Assembly (NCBI RefSeq): GCF_900129315.1
Contig: NZ_FQUS01000019.1
Location: forward strand, 1 to 64,000
DNA: 64,000 nucleotides
Origin: Fodinibius roseus
GTDB taxonomy: Bacteria > Bacteroidota > Rhodothermia > Balneolales > Balneolaceae
Direction of reading: 5' to 3'
Position 1 is the stretch's first letter. Every line of letters begins with the position of its first letter. The translations under genes were made by a program, and so were the position numbers. Shown here one piece after another: positions 53,490 to 63,199 of this stretch. The notes under the pieces are model-generated. The model was given only the letters and a program-made list of their open reading frames with translations. It had not been told where the DNA came from and ran no database searches.

Positions 53490-54851
53490 ATGAAAACTAC
53501 CGATACCAACAAAGCGACAAGTATTAATATTTTTAGTTTTGCGGCCCCGCACATGCGGACCTTTCATCTTTCCTGGATCTCGTTTTTTCTCTGTTTCTTT
53601 GGCTGGTTTGGGATTGCACCGCTGATGGCTGTTATACGTGAGGAACTGGACCTGACCCAGTCACAGATTGGGAACACTATTATCGCTTCAGTGGCTATTA
53701 CGGTGATTGCCCGGATATTTATCGGCCGGTTTTGTGATAAATATGGTCCGCGTCTTACCTATGCCGTCTTGCTGATTTTGGGATCCATTCCCGTTATCGG
53801 CATCGGATTGAGCAATAGTTATGAAACGTTTCTGCTGTTCAGATTGGCTATCGGTGTGATCGGCGCCTCCTTTGTGATAACCCAATACCACACCTCGGTT
53901 ATGTTTGCGGATAACGTTGTGGGCACTGCCAATGCCACGACCGCGGGGTGGGGGAATATGGGGGGAGGAGCTACCCAAGTGATTATGCCGCTCATTTTTG
54001 CCGGATTCGTATTTCTGGGTTTCGAGGAGTCCTCGGCATGGAGGTATGCGATGATCGTTCCGGGAATAGCCATGATTGTATTGGGGTTCCTCTACTACCA
54101 TTATACAACCGATACGCCCGAAGGAAACTTCTCTGAGCTGGAAGTGGATCCCGTAGCAGAGCTTGAGGGCGAAGAGGAGGAAGCTGATGTATCAATGAGG
54201 GAAGTGATGAAGGATTATCGGGTGTGGAGCCTGTTTGTAATCTATGGCGCCAGTTTTGGTATTGAACTGACGATTAATAATATCGCGGCTATTTATTACC
54301 ACGATTATTTTTCGCTGGACCTGCAGACCGCCGGACTCATTGCCGGAATGTTTGGCCTGATGAATATATTTGCCCGTTCGGCCGGTGGATATCTGGGCGA
54401 CACGTTCGGTATTAAATTTGGGCTCAAGGGCCGGGTTCGATTCCTGTTCGTTATGTTATTGTTAGAAGGGGTGGCCCTTATGCTCTTTTCCAGTATGGTG
54501 ACACTTGCACTGGCTATCGGAACGATGATTTTCTTTAGTCTCTGCGTACAGATGGCGGAAGGAGCCACCTATTCGGTCGTTCCCTTTGTGAACCGCAAAG
54601 CTGTTGGGGCGGTTTCGGGCATTGTGGGAGCCGGGGGCAATGCCGGCGCCGTTATGGCCGGATTCCTGTTTAAATATGAGTCTTTAGGCTATCCCGAAGC
54701 GCTGTTTATTATCGGGGGTGTGGTTACGGTCGTTTCCTTTCTCTCTTTTACCATTCGTTTCTCCATGGCCGATGAAAAAGAGGCGAGATACGAGCTGGAA
54801 GAGGCATTGTCAGAACTGGAACCCGAGTTAGAGCCGGCCTATGCAGATTGA
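53490..54851 (+). CDS. narK: Nitrate/nitrite transporter (NNP family)
   Basis: A 453-residue, 12-span major facilitator of the nitrate-nitrite porter family. The nitrate signatures are visible: GWGNMGGGATQVIMPLIF in span 5 and VSGIVGAGGNAGAVMAGFLF in span 11. An acidic cytosolic loop (about residues 215-240, VDPVAELEGEEEEADVS) lies between the halves. It imports nitrate, probably with protons, or exchanges nitrate and nitrite. It stands 165 bases after moaCB and 108 before the fused nitrate reductase, the natural uptake partner. Confidence 0.92.
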   Translation: MKTTDTNKATSINIFSFAAPHMRTFHLSWISFFLCFFGWFGIAPLMAVIREELDLTQSQIGNTIIASVAITVIARIFIGRFCDKYGPRLTYAVLLILGSIPVIGIGLSNSYETFLLFRLAIGVIGASFVITQYHTSVMFADNVVGTANATTAGWGNMGGGATQVIMPLIFAGFVFLGFEESSAWRYAMIVPGIAMIVLGFLYYHYTTDTPEGNFSELEVDPVAELEGEEEEADVSMREVMKDYRVWSLFVIYGASFGIELTINNIAAIYYHDYFSLDLQTAGLIAGMFGLMNIFARSAGGYLGDTFGIKFGLKGRVRFLFVMLLLEGVALMLFSSMVTLALAIGTMIFFSLCVQMAEGATYSVVPFVNRKAVGAVSGIVGAGGNAGAVMAGFLFKYESLGYPEALFIIGGVVTVVSFLSFTIRFSMADEKEARYELEEALSELEPELEPAYAD

Positions 54852-54959
54852 AGGTTGAGGCCATGACAGAAGGTTGAATAAATGTTGCAGCTCGGCATAC
54901 AGCCGGGAAAAGCCTTACGGAGTGGGAGATATTATGAAATATGCAAGACTTAAATAACT

Positions 54960-57900
54960 ATGGATCAAACCGGAACCGAAAAATATAAATCTACTTGTTC
55001 CTATTGTGGAGTAGGATGTGGTGTTATTGTGGAAAAGAACGTCGGGGGACAGATTGAAATTACCGGCGATGAATCACATCCGGCGAACAAGGGGATGCTC
55101 TGTTCCAAGGGAATGAACCTGCATTATACGGTGTCCGATCATTCCGACCGGTTACTCCATCCACAGATGCGATGGGCGCGGGGTCAGCCCCGCAGACGCG
55201 TAGACTGGGATACGGCCCTGGATCGGGCGGCGGCGGTGTTCGGTACCTTTATTGATAAATACGGTCCCGATTCGGTAGGCTTTTATGTCTCCGGGCAGTG
55301 CCTTACCGAGGAGTACTATACGGTCAATAAGCTGGCCAAAGGATTTGTAGGCACCAACAATATCGATACGAACTCGCGGCTCTGCATGAGTTCAGCCGTA
55401 GCCGGGTACAAGAAATCCCTGGGGGAGGATTCGCCGCCGATCAGCTACGATGATATCGAGCTGGCCAACTGCTTCTTCATAACCGGTGCCAATCCCGCCT
55501 GGTGCCATCCTATCCTTTTTCGCCGCATTGAAGCCCATAAAGAGAAGGATCCGGATGTTAAAGTTATCGTGGCCGATCCCCGGGAGACGCAATCCTGCTC
55601 GATTGCAGATCTTCACCTTCAGCTGAATCCGGGGACCGATACGGTCTTATACCATGCCATCGCGCGCTGCCTGATTGAAAACGGCCGAATTGACGAGTCG
55701 TTTATCGAAAAGCATACGGATGGATTTGAAGAGTTCAGAGCCCGGGTTCTGTCACAACCGCTGGAGGAAGCAGCCGACACCTGTGGTTTGCCAGTACGGG
55801 AAATTAAGCAGGCTGCCCGATGGATTGGAGATGCCAACGGCTTTATTTCAATGTGGGCGATGGGGCTTAACCAGAGCGTGGATGGTACGGCTAAAAACCT
55901 GGCGCTCATTAATCTTTCCCTCATTACGGGCCAGATCGGAAAACCCGGTGCGGGACCTTTTTCACTGACCGGGCAGCCCAATGCTATGGGGGGACGCGAG
56001 GTGGGAGGGATGGCCAATCTGCTTTCCGCGCACCGTGATCTCGGTAATCCGGAACATCGCCGGGAAGTGGCGGACCTTTGGAATGTCAATTCAGTCCCCG
56101 CAGAGCCCGGATATACGGCAACCGAAATGTTTGACGCCCTGCGAAGCGGGGATATGAAAGCGATCTGGATCATTTGTACCAATCCGGTGGTGAGCCTTCC
56201 TCATTCCGCCATGGTCGAAGAAGCACTTGAAAAAGCCAAATTTGTAATCGTCCAGGATATCTCACAGGATTCCGCGACCGTTGACTATGCCGACCTGGTG
56301 TTGCCGGCTGCGGGCTACCTGGAGAAGGAGGGTACGATGACCAACTCCGATCGCCGGATCAGCTATTTGAATAAAGTGGTGGAAGCACCTGGCGAGGCTC
56401 TACCGGACGCTGAGATATTGTGTCGTTTTGCCCGGAAGATGGGCTACCGTGGATTTGATTTTGATACGGCCGCTGACATATTCGCTGAGCATTGTAAGCT
56501 CACCAGGGGAACCAATATTGATATCAGCGGGTTGAGTCATGAGTATTTAAAGCAAAATGGAACGGTACAGTGGCCCTTTCCCGAGGGCGCCCAGGAAGGA
56601 ACGCGGCGTTTGTTTACGGATCACGAGTTCTATACCCAGAATGGACGTGCTAAGATTCATACTCAGGATAAAGGCAGACCCGAACGCCCGGGTGAGAATA
56701 ATCCCCTGGTGTTGACGACGGGGAGAATCCGTGATCAATGGCACACAATGACCCGCACCGGCAAGGTGAGCCGGCTTAATCAGCATATTGATGAAGCGTA
56801 TGTAGACATACATCCTGAGGATGCCCAAAAGCGGGGTATTGACAATGAAGATGTGGTTGAAGTAACGAATGAACGGGGAGAGGTGCGTGTGCGAGCTATA
56901 CACTCAGAGGCCGTTAAACCCGGTGTCGTATTCATTCCGATGCATTGGGGGAAGGTGCTCCAAAAGGATTTCCCGCGAGCGAATAATTTGACCAGCGACA
57001 GGGTAGATCCGGTTTCGAAGGAACCTGACTTTAAATTCTCAACCGTTGAGGTATCAAAATTTAACAAAGAGCATGATAAGGTCATCGTTGTCGGGGCCGG
57101 GGCCGGAGGTTTCCAGTTTGTCAATAGTTATCGCGAATACAACGCGGAAGACGAGGTAGAAGTATTCTCCAAAGAGTATGACTGGTTTTACAACCGGGTG
57201 ATGCTTCCTGACTATATCAGTGGCGAGTCGGATTGGATGAAGCTGAAAAAAATGAAGTCCGATAAGCTCGTAGAACTCGATATCCTTATGCATGAGGGCA
57301 TCAGCGTGGAGCGTATAGACCCCGAAAAACAACTTATTACGGATTCGAATGGCGAAGATCATTCCTACGACAAGCTGGTGCTCGCTACCGGAAGTCGTGC
57401 TAATTTCCCGAAAGGTATTCCCCGTTTACCGGGGGTGTTTACCATCCGTCATCGCAGTGATGCTGAAGATCTGATAGAGTACACAAACAAAGCAGGCCAT
57501 GTCGTAATTGTAGGCGGGGGACTCCTTGGATTAGAGATGGCAGCTGCACTCCAAAAGGTTGACATATCAGTTACACTGGTGCATCGCAATCCAAGGCTCA
57601 TGGAGCGACAGCTCGATCCAACTGCGAGTGAACTGTTATATGAACACATACGGGACTGTGGCATTAATGTGATTTTTAACGATGAAATTGAGCATCTCTC
57701 TGAGCGGGATGATGGGATTCATGCGTCATTGAAAAGCGGTAAGTTCCTGGATTGCAAGGCGGTGGTCTATGCGATAGGCACTCGTCCGAATATCGGTCTG
57801 GCAAAAGAAGCAGGTCTGGAATGTAAGCGTGGCGTAGTGGTTAATGAGCATCTGCAAACCAGCGATCCCCATATTTATGCTATTGGAGAGATTGCGGAGT

Positions 57901-58463
57901 ACAGGGGATCCATGAATGGAATCACGGCTGCAGCTGAAGAGCAAGCGGATATTGTCGCTTCCTATATCTCTGGTGACCTTTCCAGCACCTATTCGGGTAC
58001 GGTTTCTATGAATATCTTGAAGTTTCCCGACCTCGAGCTTTGCTCGTTGGGCATGACAGAAATTCCCGATGGTGGATCCGAATATGAAAAAATTGTACTG
58101 GTGGATAAAAGCGAGCGATTTTATAAAAAATGCATAGTCTGTCAGGACCGATTGGTAGGCGCCATTTTGATGGGAGATAAGACGGAGTTCAATGAGTTTC
58201 GCCGGTTAATGGATGAACGAATGGAGTTATCTGACCGGCGAAAAGAATTGTTGCGTTCAGGGCAGTCACTGACACCGCTGAAAGGAGAGATCGTCTGTTC
58301 CTGTAATAACGTAGGGGACGGGAACCTGCGAGAGACCATTCGTGAGGGAAGTGATGATTTTAAGGAGCTTTGTGACCGAACCGGGGCGGGAACAGGTTGT
58401 GGAAGCTGTAAGCCCGAAGTAAAAGCAATCCTTGAACAGGCTACAGTGAAATTAAAGCAGTAG
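54960..58463 (+). CDS. nasA: Assimilatory nitrate reductase fused to FAD/NAD(P)H and BFD domains
   Basis: A 1167-residue multi-domain enzyme. The N-terminal catalytic part (about 1-690) has the [4Fe-4S] motif SYCGVGCG with Cys13, Cys16, Cys20 and Cys48, the probable Mo-ligand Cys142 in NSRLCMSSAVAGYKKSLG, and the C-terminal Mo-binding domain with TRTGKVSRL and QKRGIDNEDVVEVTNERGEV. From about 705 follows an FAD/NAD(P)-binding module (VIVVGAGAGGFQFVNSY; VIVGGGLLGLEMAAAL near 845) like the N-terminus of NirB, then a BFD [2Fe-2S] domain (about 1110-1167, CSCNNVGDGN and TGCGSC). It should pass electrons from NAD(P)H to nitrate inside one polypeptide in the cytoplasm. Confidence 0.92.
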   Translation: MDQTGTEKYKSTCSYCGVGCGVIVEKNVGGQIEITGDESHPANKGMLCSKGMNLHYTVSDHSDRLLHPQMRWARGQPRRRVDWDTALDRAAAVFGTFIDKYGPDSVGFYVSGQCLTEEYYTVNKLAKGFVGTNNIDTNSRLCMSSAVAGYKKSLGEDSPPISYDDIELANCFFITGANPAWCHPILFRRIEAHKEKDPDVKVIVADPRETQSCSIADLHLQLNPGTDTVLYHAIARCLIENGRIDESFIEKHTDGFEEFRARVLSQPLEEAADTCGLPVREIKQAARWIGDANGFISMWAMGLNQSVDGTAKNLALINLSLITGQIGKPGAGPFSLTGQPNAMGGREVGGMANLLSAHRDLGNPEHRREVADLWNVNSVPAEPGYTATEMFDALRSGDMKAIWIICTNPVVSLPHSAMVEEALEKAKFVIVQDISQDSATVDYADLVLPAAGYLEKEGTMTNSDRRISYLNKVVEAPGEALPDAEILCRFARKMGYRGFDFDTAADIFAEHCKLTRGTNIDISGLSHEYLKQNGTVQWPFPEGAQEGTRRLFTDHEFYTQNGRAKIHTQDKGRPERPGENNPLVLTTGRIRDQWHTMTRTGKVSRLNQHIDEAYVDIHPEDAQKRGIDNEDVVEVTNERGEVRVRAIHSEAVKPGVVFIPMHWGKVLQKDFPRANNLTSDRVDPVSKEPDFKFSTVEVSKFNKEHDKVIVVGAGAGGFQFVNSYREYNAEDEVEVFSKEYDWFYNRVMLPDYISGESDWMKLKKMKSDKLVELDILMHEGISVERIDPEKQLITDSNGEDHSYDKLVLATGSRANFPKGIPRLPGVFTIRHRSDAEDLIEYTNKAGHVVIVGGGLLGLEMAAALQKVDISVTLVHRNPRLMERQLDPTASELLYEHIRDCGINVIFNDEIEHLSERDDGIHASLKSGKFLDCKAVVYAIGTRPNIGLAKEAGLECKRGVVVNEHLQTSDPHIYAIGEIAEYRGSMNGITAAAEEQADIVASYISGDLSSTYSGTVSMNILKFPDLELCSLGMTEIPDGGSEYEKIVLVDKSERFYKKCIVCQDRLVGAILMGDKTEFNEFRRLMDERMELSDRRKELLRSGQSLTPLKGEIVCSCNNVGDGNLRETIREGSDDFKELCDRTGAGTGCGSCKPEVKAILEQATVKLKQ

Positions 58464-58642
58464 AATCAATGAACAGGAAGAAGTAAAAAAGTGAAAAGAA
58501 AGGAGTTTTAATCGGAGAAGTGAAGGTTTCAACTTAAAGCTGAGCAACCAAAGAATAACTAATAACCCGTTGGCTGATAACAAAAAACCAAAATTGATCC
58601 TTGACACGAAATATAAAAACGTCAGTAACTGCTAAATCTGCT

Positions 58643-60118
58643 ATGAAAAAAACTGATCTCATCCGAGCGTTTATTCCCGGTGGCGTTTTAACCCCCAGGG
58701 ACTTAAAAAAGATTATCGGCATTGCCCGGGATCTGGGGAATGAGGTGGTTCATTTCGGGTCGAGGCAGGATATTATGTTTCCGGGTGATGAGGTAGATCA
58801 AAAGAAACTGGATGAGGAGTTTGGTTCGATTCAGACGAATTACGAATGGAGTGGACGGCGGTATCAGAATATCGTTACATCCTATGTCGCGGTGGATTTA
58901 ATGGCAAGTACTTCATGGGTCACTTCGGGAACCTATTTTAATGTGCTTGAGTACTTTGACTATCGTCCCCGGTTAAAAATAAATATTACAGATCCCAAAC
59001 AGAGTCTGGTCCCGTTGTTTAACGGACAACTTAATTTTGTAGCTTCCGACCATGAGGACTACTGGTATCTGTTTGTAAAGTTCAATTCCTTTGGTGAGCG
59101 GCAGCGATGGCCGGTTTTGGTTTACAGCCGGGATATAGGAAAGATAGCCGCTGCCATAGAAGAGTATTATTTTAGATCTGAAAAGGAAAGTATTGCATCT
59201 GCCAAAAAATTATTTGAAGTAATAAATAAGAAGGTGGGTACTAATAGCAGGACCATTGACACGAATTTGGATTATCCCTCCGAGCCCTTTCCCTATTATG
59301 AAGGATTAAATAAAATGGCCGGTAACAAGTACTGGCTGGGGTTGTATTGGCGAAACAATCGCTATACCATCTCTTTTTTAGATAAGGTATGCAATCTTTG
59401 TGAGCAGACGAATTGTGGAAGAATCATCATTACCCCCTGGAAGTCCTTTATCGTTAAGGACATTTCAGAGGAAGACCGGTCGAAGTGGGAGCTCTTGTGT
59501 GGTAATAACGGGATCAATCTGAGACACTCTTCCCTCGAGCTTAACTGGCATTTGCCCGTACTTGATGATTCAGCTCTGAAGTTGAAAAAATACCTGGTTG
59601 ATGTGTTTGACAGGCACGATATCAGTACGTATGGACTAACGTTTTCTATCAAGGAGCCGCCGGTTAACCTGTTTACTTCTGTTGCTATTCTTACACAGCC
59701 GAGTATCCGGCTGTTTGGAAAATATGACATTTTAAAGCGTTATAATGTGTTTTACAGCAAGAATTTTGATCCCAATGAGGAGTATTATATCCCATTTGGA
59801 ATGTATGTCTCCAAGAGGAATCTCCCGGAAGTTCTGATGAAGCTGAGCAGGATATACTACGAAGAAATGAATAAGGAAAAGGAAGATAGAATATGGGAGA
59901 AGCAGGAAGGGAAAACGTTTTTGAAAACCGTATTTCAATGTTCGGATTGTATGACGACCTATGATGAACGATACGGGGAGCCGAAGTCAGGTATTACGGA
60001 GGGGATCGCTTTTCATGAACTTCCGGGCAGCTATCACTGTCCTGTGTGTGAGGCTCCCAAGTCTTCATTTCAGGAAGTCGAAATGGACCTGGGAGAAGAA
60101 GTGAGTCGGGAATTTTAA
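58643..60118 (+). CDS. Siroheme-reductase-like fold with C-terminal rubredoxin
   Basis: A 491-residue protein from ATG 58643 (an in-frame TTG at 58601 is less likely). The N-terminal part resembles the ferredoxin-like half of nitrite/sulfite reductases (FIPGGVLTPRDLKKIIGIA, VVHFGSRQDIMFP) and a second such half contains IIITPWKSFIVKDI. But the usual siroheme/cluster cysteine motifs are absent; the cysteines present are CNLCEQTNC (about 255-263). The end (about 435-491) is a typical rubredoxin with CSDCMTTYDERYGEP and YHCPVCEAPKSSF. It lies 179 bases after the nitrate reductase and 20 before moaD. I infer an electron-transfer or assembly role in nitrate assimilation; the exact role is unknown. 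Confidence 0.72.
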   Translation: MKKTDLIRAFIPGGVLTPRDLKKIIGIARDLGNEVVHFGSRQDIMFPGDEVDQKKLDEEFGSIQTNYEWSGRRYQNIVTSYVAVDLMASTSWVTSGTYFNVLEYFDYRPRLKINITDPKQSLVPLFNGQLNFVASDHEDYWYLFVKFNSFGERQRWPVLVYSRDIGKIAAAIEEYYFRSEKESIASAKKLFEVINKKVGTNSRTIDTNLDYPSEPFPYYEGLNKMAGNKYWLGLYWRNNRYTISFLDKVCNLCEQTNCGRIIITPWKSFIVKDISEEDRSKWELLCGNNGINLRHSSLELNWHLPVLDDSALKLKKYLVDVFDRHDISTYGLTFSIKEPPVNLFTSVAILTQPSIRLFGKYDILKRYNVFYSKNFDPNEEYYIPFGMYVSKRNLPEVLMKLSRIYYEEMNKEKEDRIWEKQEGKTFLKTVFQCSDCMTTYDERYGEPKSGITEGIAFHELPGSYHCPVCEAPKSSFQEVEMDLGEEVSREF

Positions 60119-60138
60119 ATATAAAAAGATAACAGACT

Positions 60139-60381
60139 ATGAGATTGAATGTAAAGCTTTATGGAATAACGAAAGAGATCGTCGGTCAAACAGAATTGAA
60201 GTACTGCCTTTCTTCATCGTCGGATGTATCTTCGTTACGAAAAGAACTTAAAAGGGAATATCCTGAACTCGGCCGGCTTACATCGTTGCTGGTTGCCGTC
60301 AATGGGGAGTATGCCCCCCGGGATTTAGTATTGAATGAACAGGACGAGGTAGTCCTCATCCCCCCGGTAAGCGGAGGATGA
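60139..60381 (+). CDS. moaD: Molybdopterin synthase sulfur-carrier subunit
   Basis: An 80-residue ubiquitin-like protein ending in the required Gly-Gly (IPPVSGG), which is thiocarboxylated to bring sulfur to molybdopterin synthase. The start is MRLNVKLYGITKEIVG, and the core strand NGEYAPRDLVLNEQDEVVL is typical of MoaD/ThiS. It is followed 77 bases later by moaE, its partner subunit. Confidence 0.9.
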   Translation: MRLNVKLYGITKEIVGQTELKYCLSSSSDVSSLRKELKREYPELGRLTSLLVAVNGEYAPRDLVLNEQDEVVLIPPVSGG

Positions 60382-60458
60382 TTTTGTTATAAGTTATTGG
60401 TTGTCAGAAATTCTGGTGACCAGTAGCAACTACTCACTCACTAATCAATAAACGAGGT

Positions 60459-60869
60459 ATGATTGTATTGACATCCAAGCCTATCAACGTGCAACGAGCG
60501 ATTGATGAAGTTTCCTCGGCAGAGGCGGGCGCTGTAGTTGTATTTATTGGCACGGTCCGCAACATGACCGATGGCAAACGGGTAGTAAAACTCGACTTTG
60601 AAGCCTACGATAAGATGGCCATATCGGAACTCGAGAAAATCGTGAATGAGGCAGTCGACCAGTGGCCAATAAAGAATATTTCAGTTATTCACCGTACCGG
60701 TAACCTTCGGATATCGGATATTGCCGTGGTCATTGCTGCTTCTTCCCCTCATCGAAAAGAGGCATTCAGAGCATGTGAGTTTGTGATTGATACCCTCAAA
60801 GAAACGGTTCCCATCTGGAAGAAAGAGTTTTTTGAAGATGAGGAAATCTGGGTGGCCGCGCATCCATGA
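60459..60869 (+). CDS. moaE: Molybdopterin synthase catalytic subunit
   Basis: A 136-residue MoaE. Motifs: AGAVVVFIGTVRNMTDGKRV near residue 25, LDFEAYDKMAISELEKI, then VIHRTGNLRISDIAVVIAAS, SPHRKEAFRACEFVIDTLKE and VPIWKKEFFEDEEIW. These include the conserved lysines of the active site. MoaE with MoaD converts cyclic pyranopterin monophosphate to molybdopterin. It is the last plus-strand gene of the run from nirB to moaE and converges with hemD. Confidence 0.94.
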   Translation: MIVLTSKPINVQRAIDEVSSAEAGAVVVFIGTVRNMTDGKRVVKLDFEAYDKMAISELEKIVNEAVDQWPIKNISVIHRTGNLRISDIAVVIAASSPHRKEAFRACEFVIDTLKETVPIWKKEFFEDEEIWVAAHP

Positions 60870-60973
60870 AGTAAATTACAGCTTTAAATTTTTTTTAACC
60901 AAATGTTATTCACTACAGAAAGCAGGTTATTTTTATACAGTAAGTTCAATGAGTGATTTGTTATGTTTGTTCT

Positions 60974-61813
60974 TTAGTTTATTCTTTTTGGGAGCTTTTC
61001 TGATATTTCATTAATGAAAATAGCCAGCTTGGGTCGCGAGGGCTCAAAATCAACCGTAATTCCATGGGATTCCAGTCCACCAGAACAAACAGGGCCGATG
61101 GATGCCACCACCACCTCTTCCAGGGCCTTGCGCAACTCCTCTTTAGACGCCACGATATCTGCTACCTTCATCACATGGTTGACCTGTGTTTTGCTGGTAA
61201 ACAGTACGACATCGGTTTCTCTATCCAGGATAGCACGGATGCCTTTTTTTAACGGCTCGAGATCATCCGGAAGTGCCCAGCGATAGATAGAGGTCTGCAG
61301 TAATTCAGCACCGCGTGCCTCTAATTCCCTGTTTAGCTTTTCATTCGGTTCCCCATATTCCTGTATGGCTATGAGCTTTCCATTTAAATCAGAGGTTAAC
61401 TCGTTATCGGCAAGGGATTCCAACAGCTCTTTCCAGGTATTGGGTTCCGGAACTTTTATATTAATCGGGATCTCCAGCTTACGAAGTGCTTTGGCCGGCT
61501 TGGGACCGCGCGAAACAACCGTAATACCCGATAGTGCCTGGTGTATATTTTCCCAGTCATACTTAGTCTTCATAGTTTTTACCAGCATATCTGTCCCCAC
61601 GCCCGTCAGGCAAATGAGGATATCAACGTTGCCGTCAAACAATTGCTCAGCGAATGAAAATACAGCCGTATGGTTCTCCAGGGGCACTTCCTGCATGGAG
61701 GGGGCGCTGATTGCCCGGGCTCCTTTTCGCTGCAGTAGTTGTGCTGTCGAGTCGGCCATTCGGCTTTCAAAGGCCACGGCAGTCATATTATTGAGTGGAT
61801 TTGTGGAATTCAT
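60974..61813 (-). CDS. hemD: Uroporphyrinogen-III synthase
   Basis: A 279-residue protein of the HemD type. The fold is poorly conserved in sequence, but the typical points are seen: VAFESRMADSTAQLLQRKGA at the start, VDILICLTGVGTDMLVKTM near 85, and DVVLFTSKTQVNHVMKVA with VASIGPVCSGGLESHGITV near the end, the last being the usual C-terminal part. It closes the tetrapyrrole ring to uroporphyrinogen III, the substrate of CobA. Its place in this cluster suggests supply of siroheme for NirB. Encoded opposite to moaE, downstream of mobA. Confidence 0.82.
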   Translation of the reverse strand: MNSTNPLNNMTAVAFESRMADSTAQLLQRKGARAISAPSMQEVPLENHTAVFSFAEQLFDGNVDILICLTGVGTDMLVKTMKTKYDWENIHQALSGITVVSRGPKPAKALRKLEIPINIKVPEPNTWKELLESLADNELTSDLNGKLIAIQEYGEPNEKLNRELEARGAELLQTSIYRWALPDDLEPLKKGIRAILDRETDVVLFTSKTQVNHVMKVADIVASKEELRKALEEVVVASIGPVCSGGLESHGITVDFEPSRPKLAIFINEISEKLPKRIN

Positions 61814-62035
61814 GATATAGATTTTTTCAAACTTGAAATGAAAATGAGAGCAGTTGCCGAATGATCTGGTGTTGTAATTACTTAAAAAACCGAGCCATGG
61901 GCTGGTTTACAGCCTCGCCCTTTGGTATAGGCTATTGGTATATAAAATTAAATGATTTTTATTACAAATCCTGTTTTCCTAATGAGCTGCGAGTACCTGC
62001 TTCTCCCAAAAATTTGTCCCTGAGCAAGGCGAAGC

Positions 62036-63199
62036 TCAGGAAGTATGAGCTAATTGGGCGAGTGCCTGCTCATATTGGCGGGGATTATTGGCATTCATGA
62101 GCTCCCGGGGATCAGGAGGATCCAATAGCTGAATGTCAGCGTTGATTAATGCCTTCCGGGGACAGGAGTAACCCATACCCAGAAACGTTAGAAGTACCTG
62201 ATAACTTTTGGGCTCCCAAATGGTAATGAGGGGCTCCGGGAATCTGCTTTCGTTCTTTTGGAACGCCGTAGCAATTTTTGAAGGATTCCGGTTTTCTACC
62301 AGAGCCTGCAAGGTTTGGGGAGATAATAACGGCAGATCACAGGCCACTGCCAGGAAGGCCGAGTTTGGATACGCTCTAAAAGCTGACAGCAGGCCTCCAA
62401 GGGGACCCATTTCAAGAAAAGAGTCCGTAATGATGTTATAATTCCCCGGAATGCCCTTTTTCTGATCTTTCCGGCATGAGAGAAACACCTCATTGCAATA
62501 ATCCTCCATTAGTTCATAGAGATACAGGCGCTGCTGTTTACCATGGTAGTCCAAGCGCGTTTTATCGGTATGCATTCTCGTACTTTTTCCACCGGCCAAT
62601 ACCAATCCTTTCAACGAGGGTGTGGCAGCCTCTAAAAGTTGATCTATTCGACTGACAATTTTCCCTGTTTCCTCAATTTTAAAAACGGGGATCCGGTCTA
62701 TCTCTTTTATATTTTGTTTCACGTAATCAGGTACATGGGTTACTCCTTCCTGCAATACCATTATTTTGGTATTGGTTAGACGCTCCGGGGCTACCGGCTT
62801 TCGCTGGTCTATGACCGTAAGCTGGTTTTGGGCATCAAAATGATTGCCGTTGAGAAGTATCAGGTCTGCTTCATTAAACATTGATCTGGCCTGATAGTTA
62901 TCCAGTCCCTTTCTACAATTGAACTTTTGGGCGGATTCTGTTCGAATATGGACCAGGTCCGTATCCGTGTACGTTTTTGCACGGTCCTGATCAGAATTAG
63001 TCTCGTTTGAATGCTCTGCATCTACATAACCGATTCGGTACTTTTGGGATAACGATTTGCTAAGTTGAGCGGCAAGCTTTTGAACGGCCGGACATGTAGT
63101 GCCGGCAATAGCCAGCTCGTTTCTGCCGAATGTACCGTGGTCCGCTTTAGCTAAAACAGTGTGTTTTTGATGAGTTTGCCTGTTCTTATTCCTTGGCAT
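62036..63199 (-). CDS. mobA: Molybdenum cofactor guanylyltransferase with N-terminal MobB-like part
   Basis: A 387-residue protein counted from ATG 63199, with AAGGA about 12 bases upstream; in-frame ATGs farther up would add up to 23 residues. The C-terminal 200 residues are a MobA nucleotidyltransferase: GLVLAGGKSTRMHTDKTRLDY, then MGPLGGLLSAF and FLAVACDLPLLS. The N-terminal part (about 15-185) looks like a MobB-type P-loop protein that has lost its GTP-binding P-loop (GTTCPAVQKLAAQ stands where GxxGxGK is expected). MobA joins GMP to molybdopterin for enzymes of the DMSO-reductase family, such as this nitrate reductase. Confidence 0.82.
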   Translation of the reverse strand: MPRNKNRQTHQKHTVLAKADHGTFGRNELAIAGTTCPAVQKLAAQLSKSLSQKYRIGYVDAEHSNETNSDQDRAKTYTDTDLVHIRTESAQKFNCRKGLDNYQARSMFNEADLILLNGNHFDAQNQLTVIDQRKPVAPERLTNTKIMVLQEGVTHVPDYVKQNIKEIDRIPVFKIEETGKIVSRIDQLLEAATPSLKGLVLAGGKSTRMHTDKTRLDYHGKQQRLYLYELMEDYCNEVFLSCRKDQKKGIPGNYNIITDSFLEMGPLGGLLSAFRAYPNSAFLAVACDLPLLSPQTLQALVENRNPSKIATAFQKNESRFPEPLITIWEPKSYQVLLTFLGMGYSCPRKALINADIQLLDPPDPRELMNANNPRQYEQALAQLAHTS

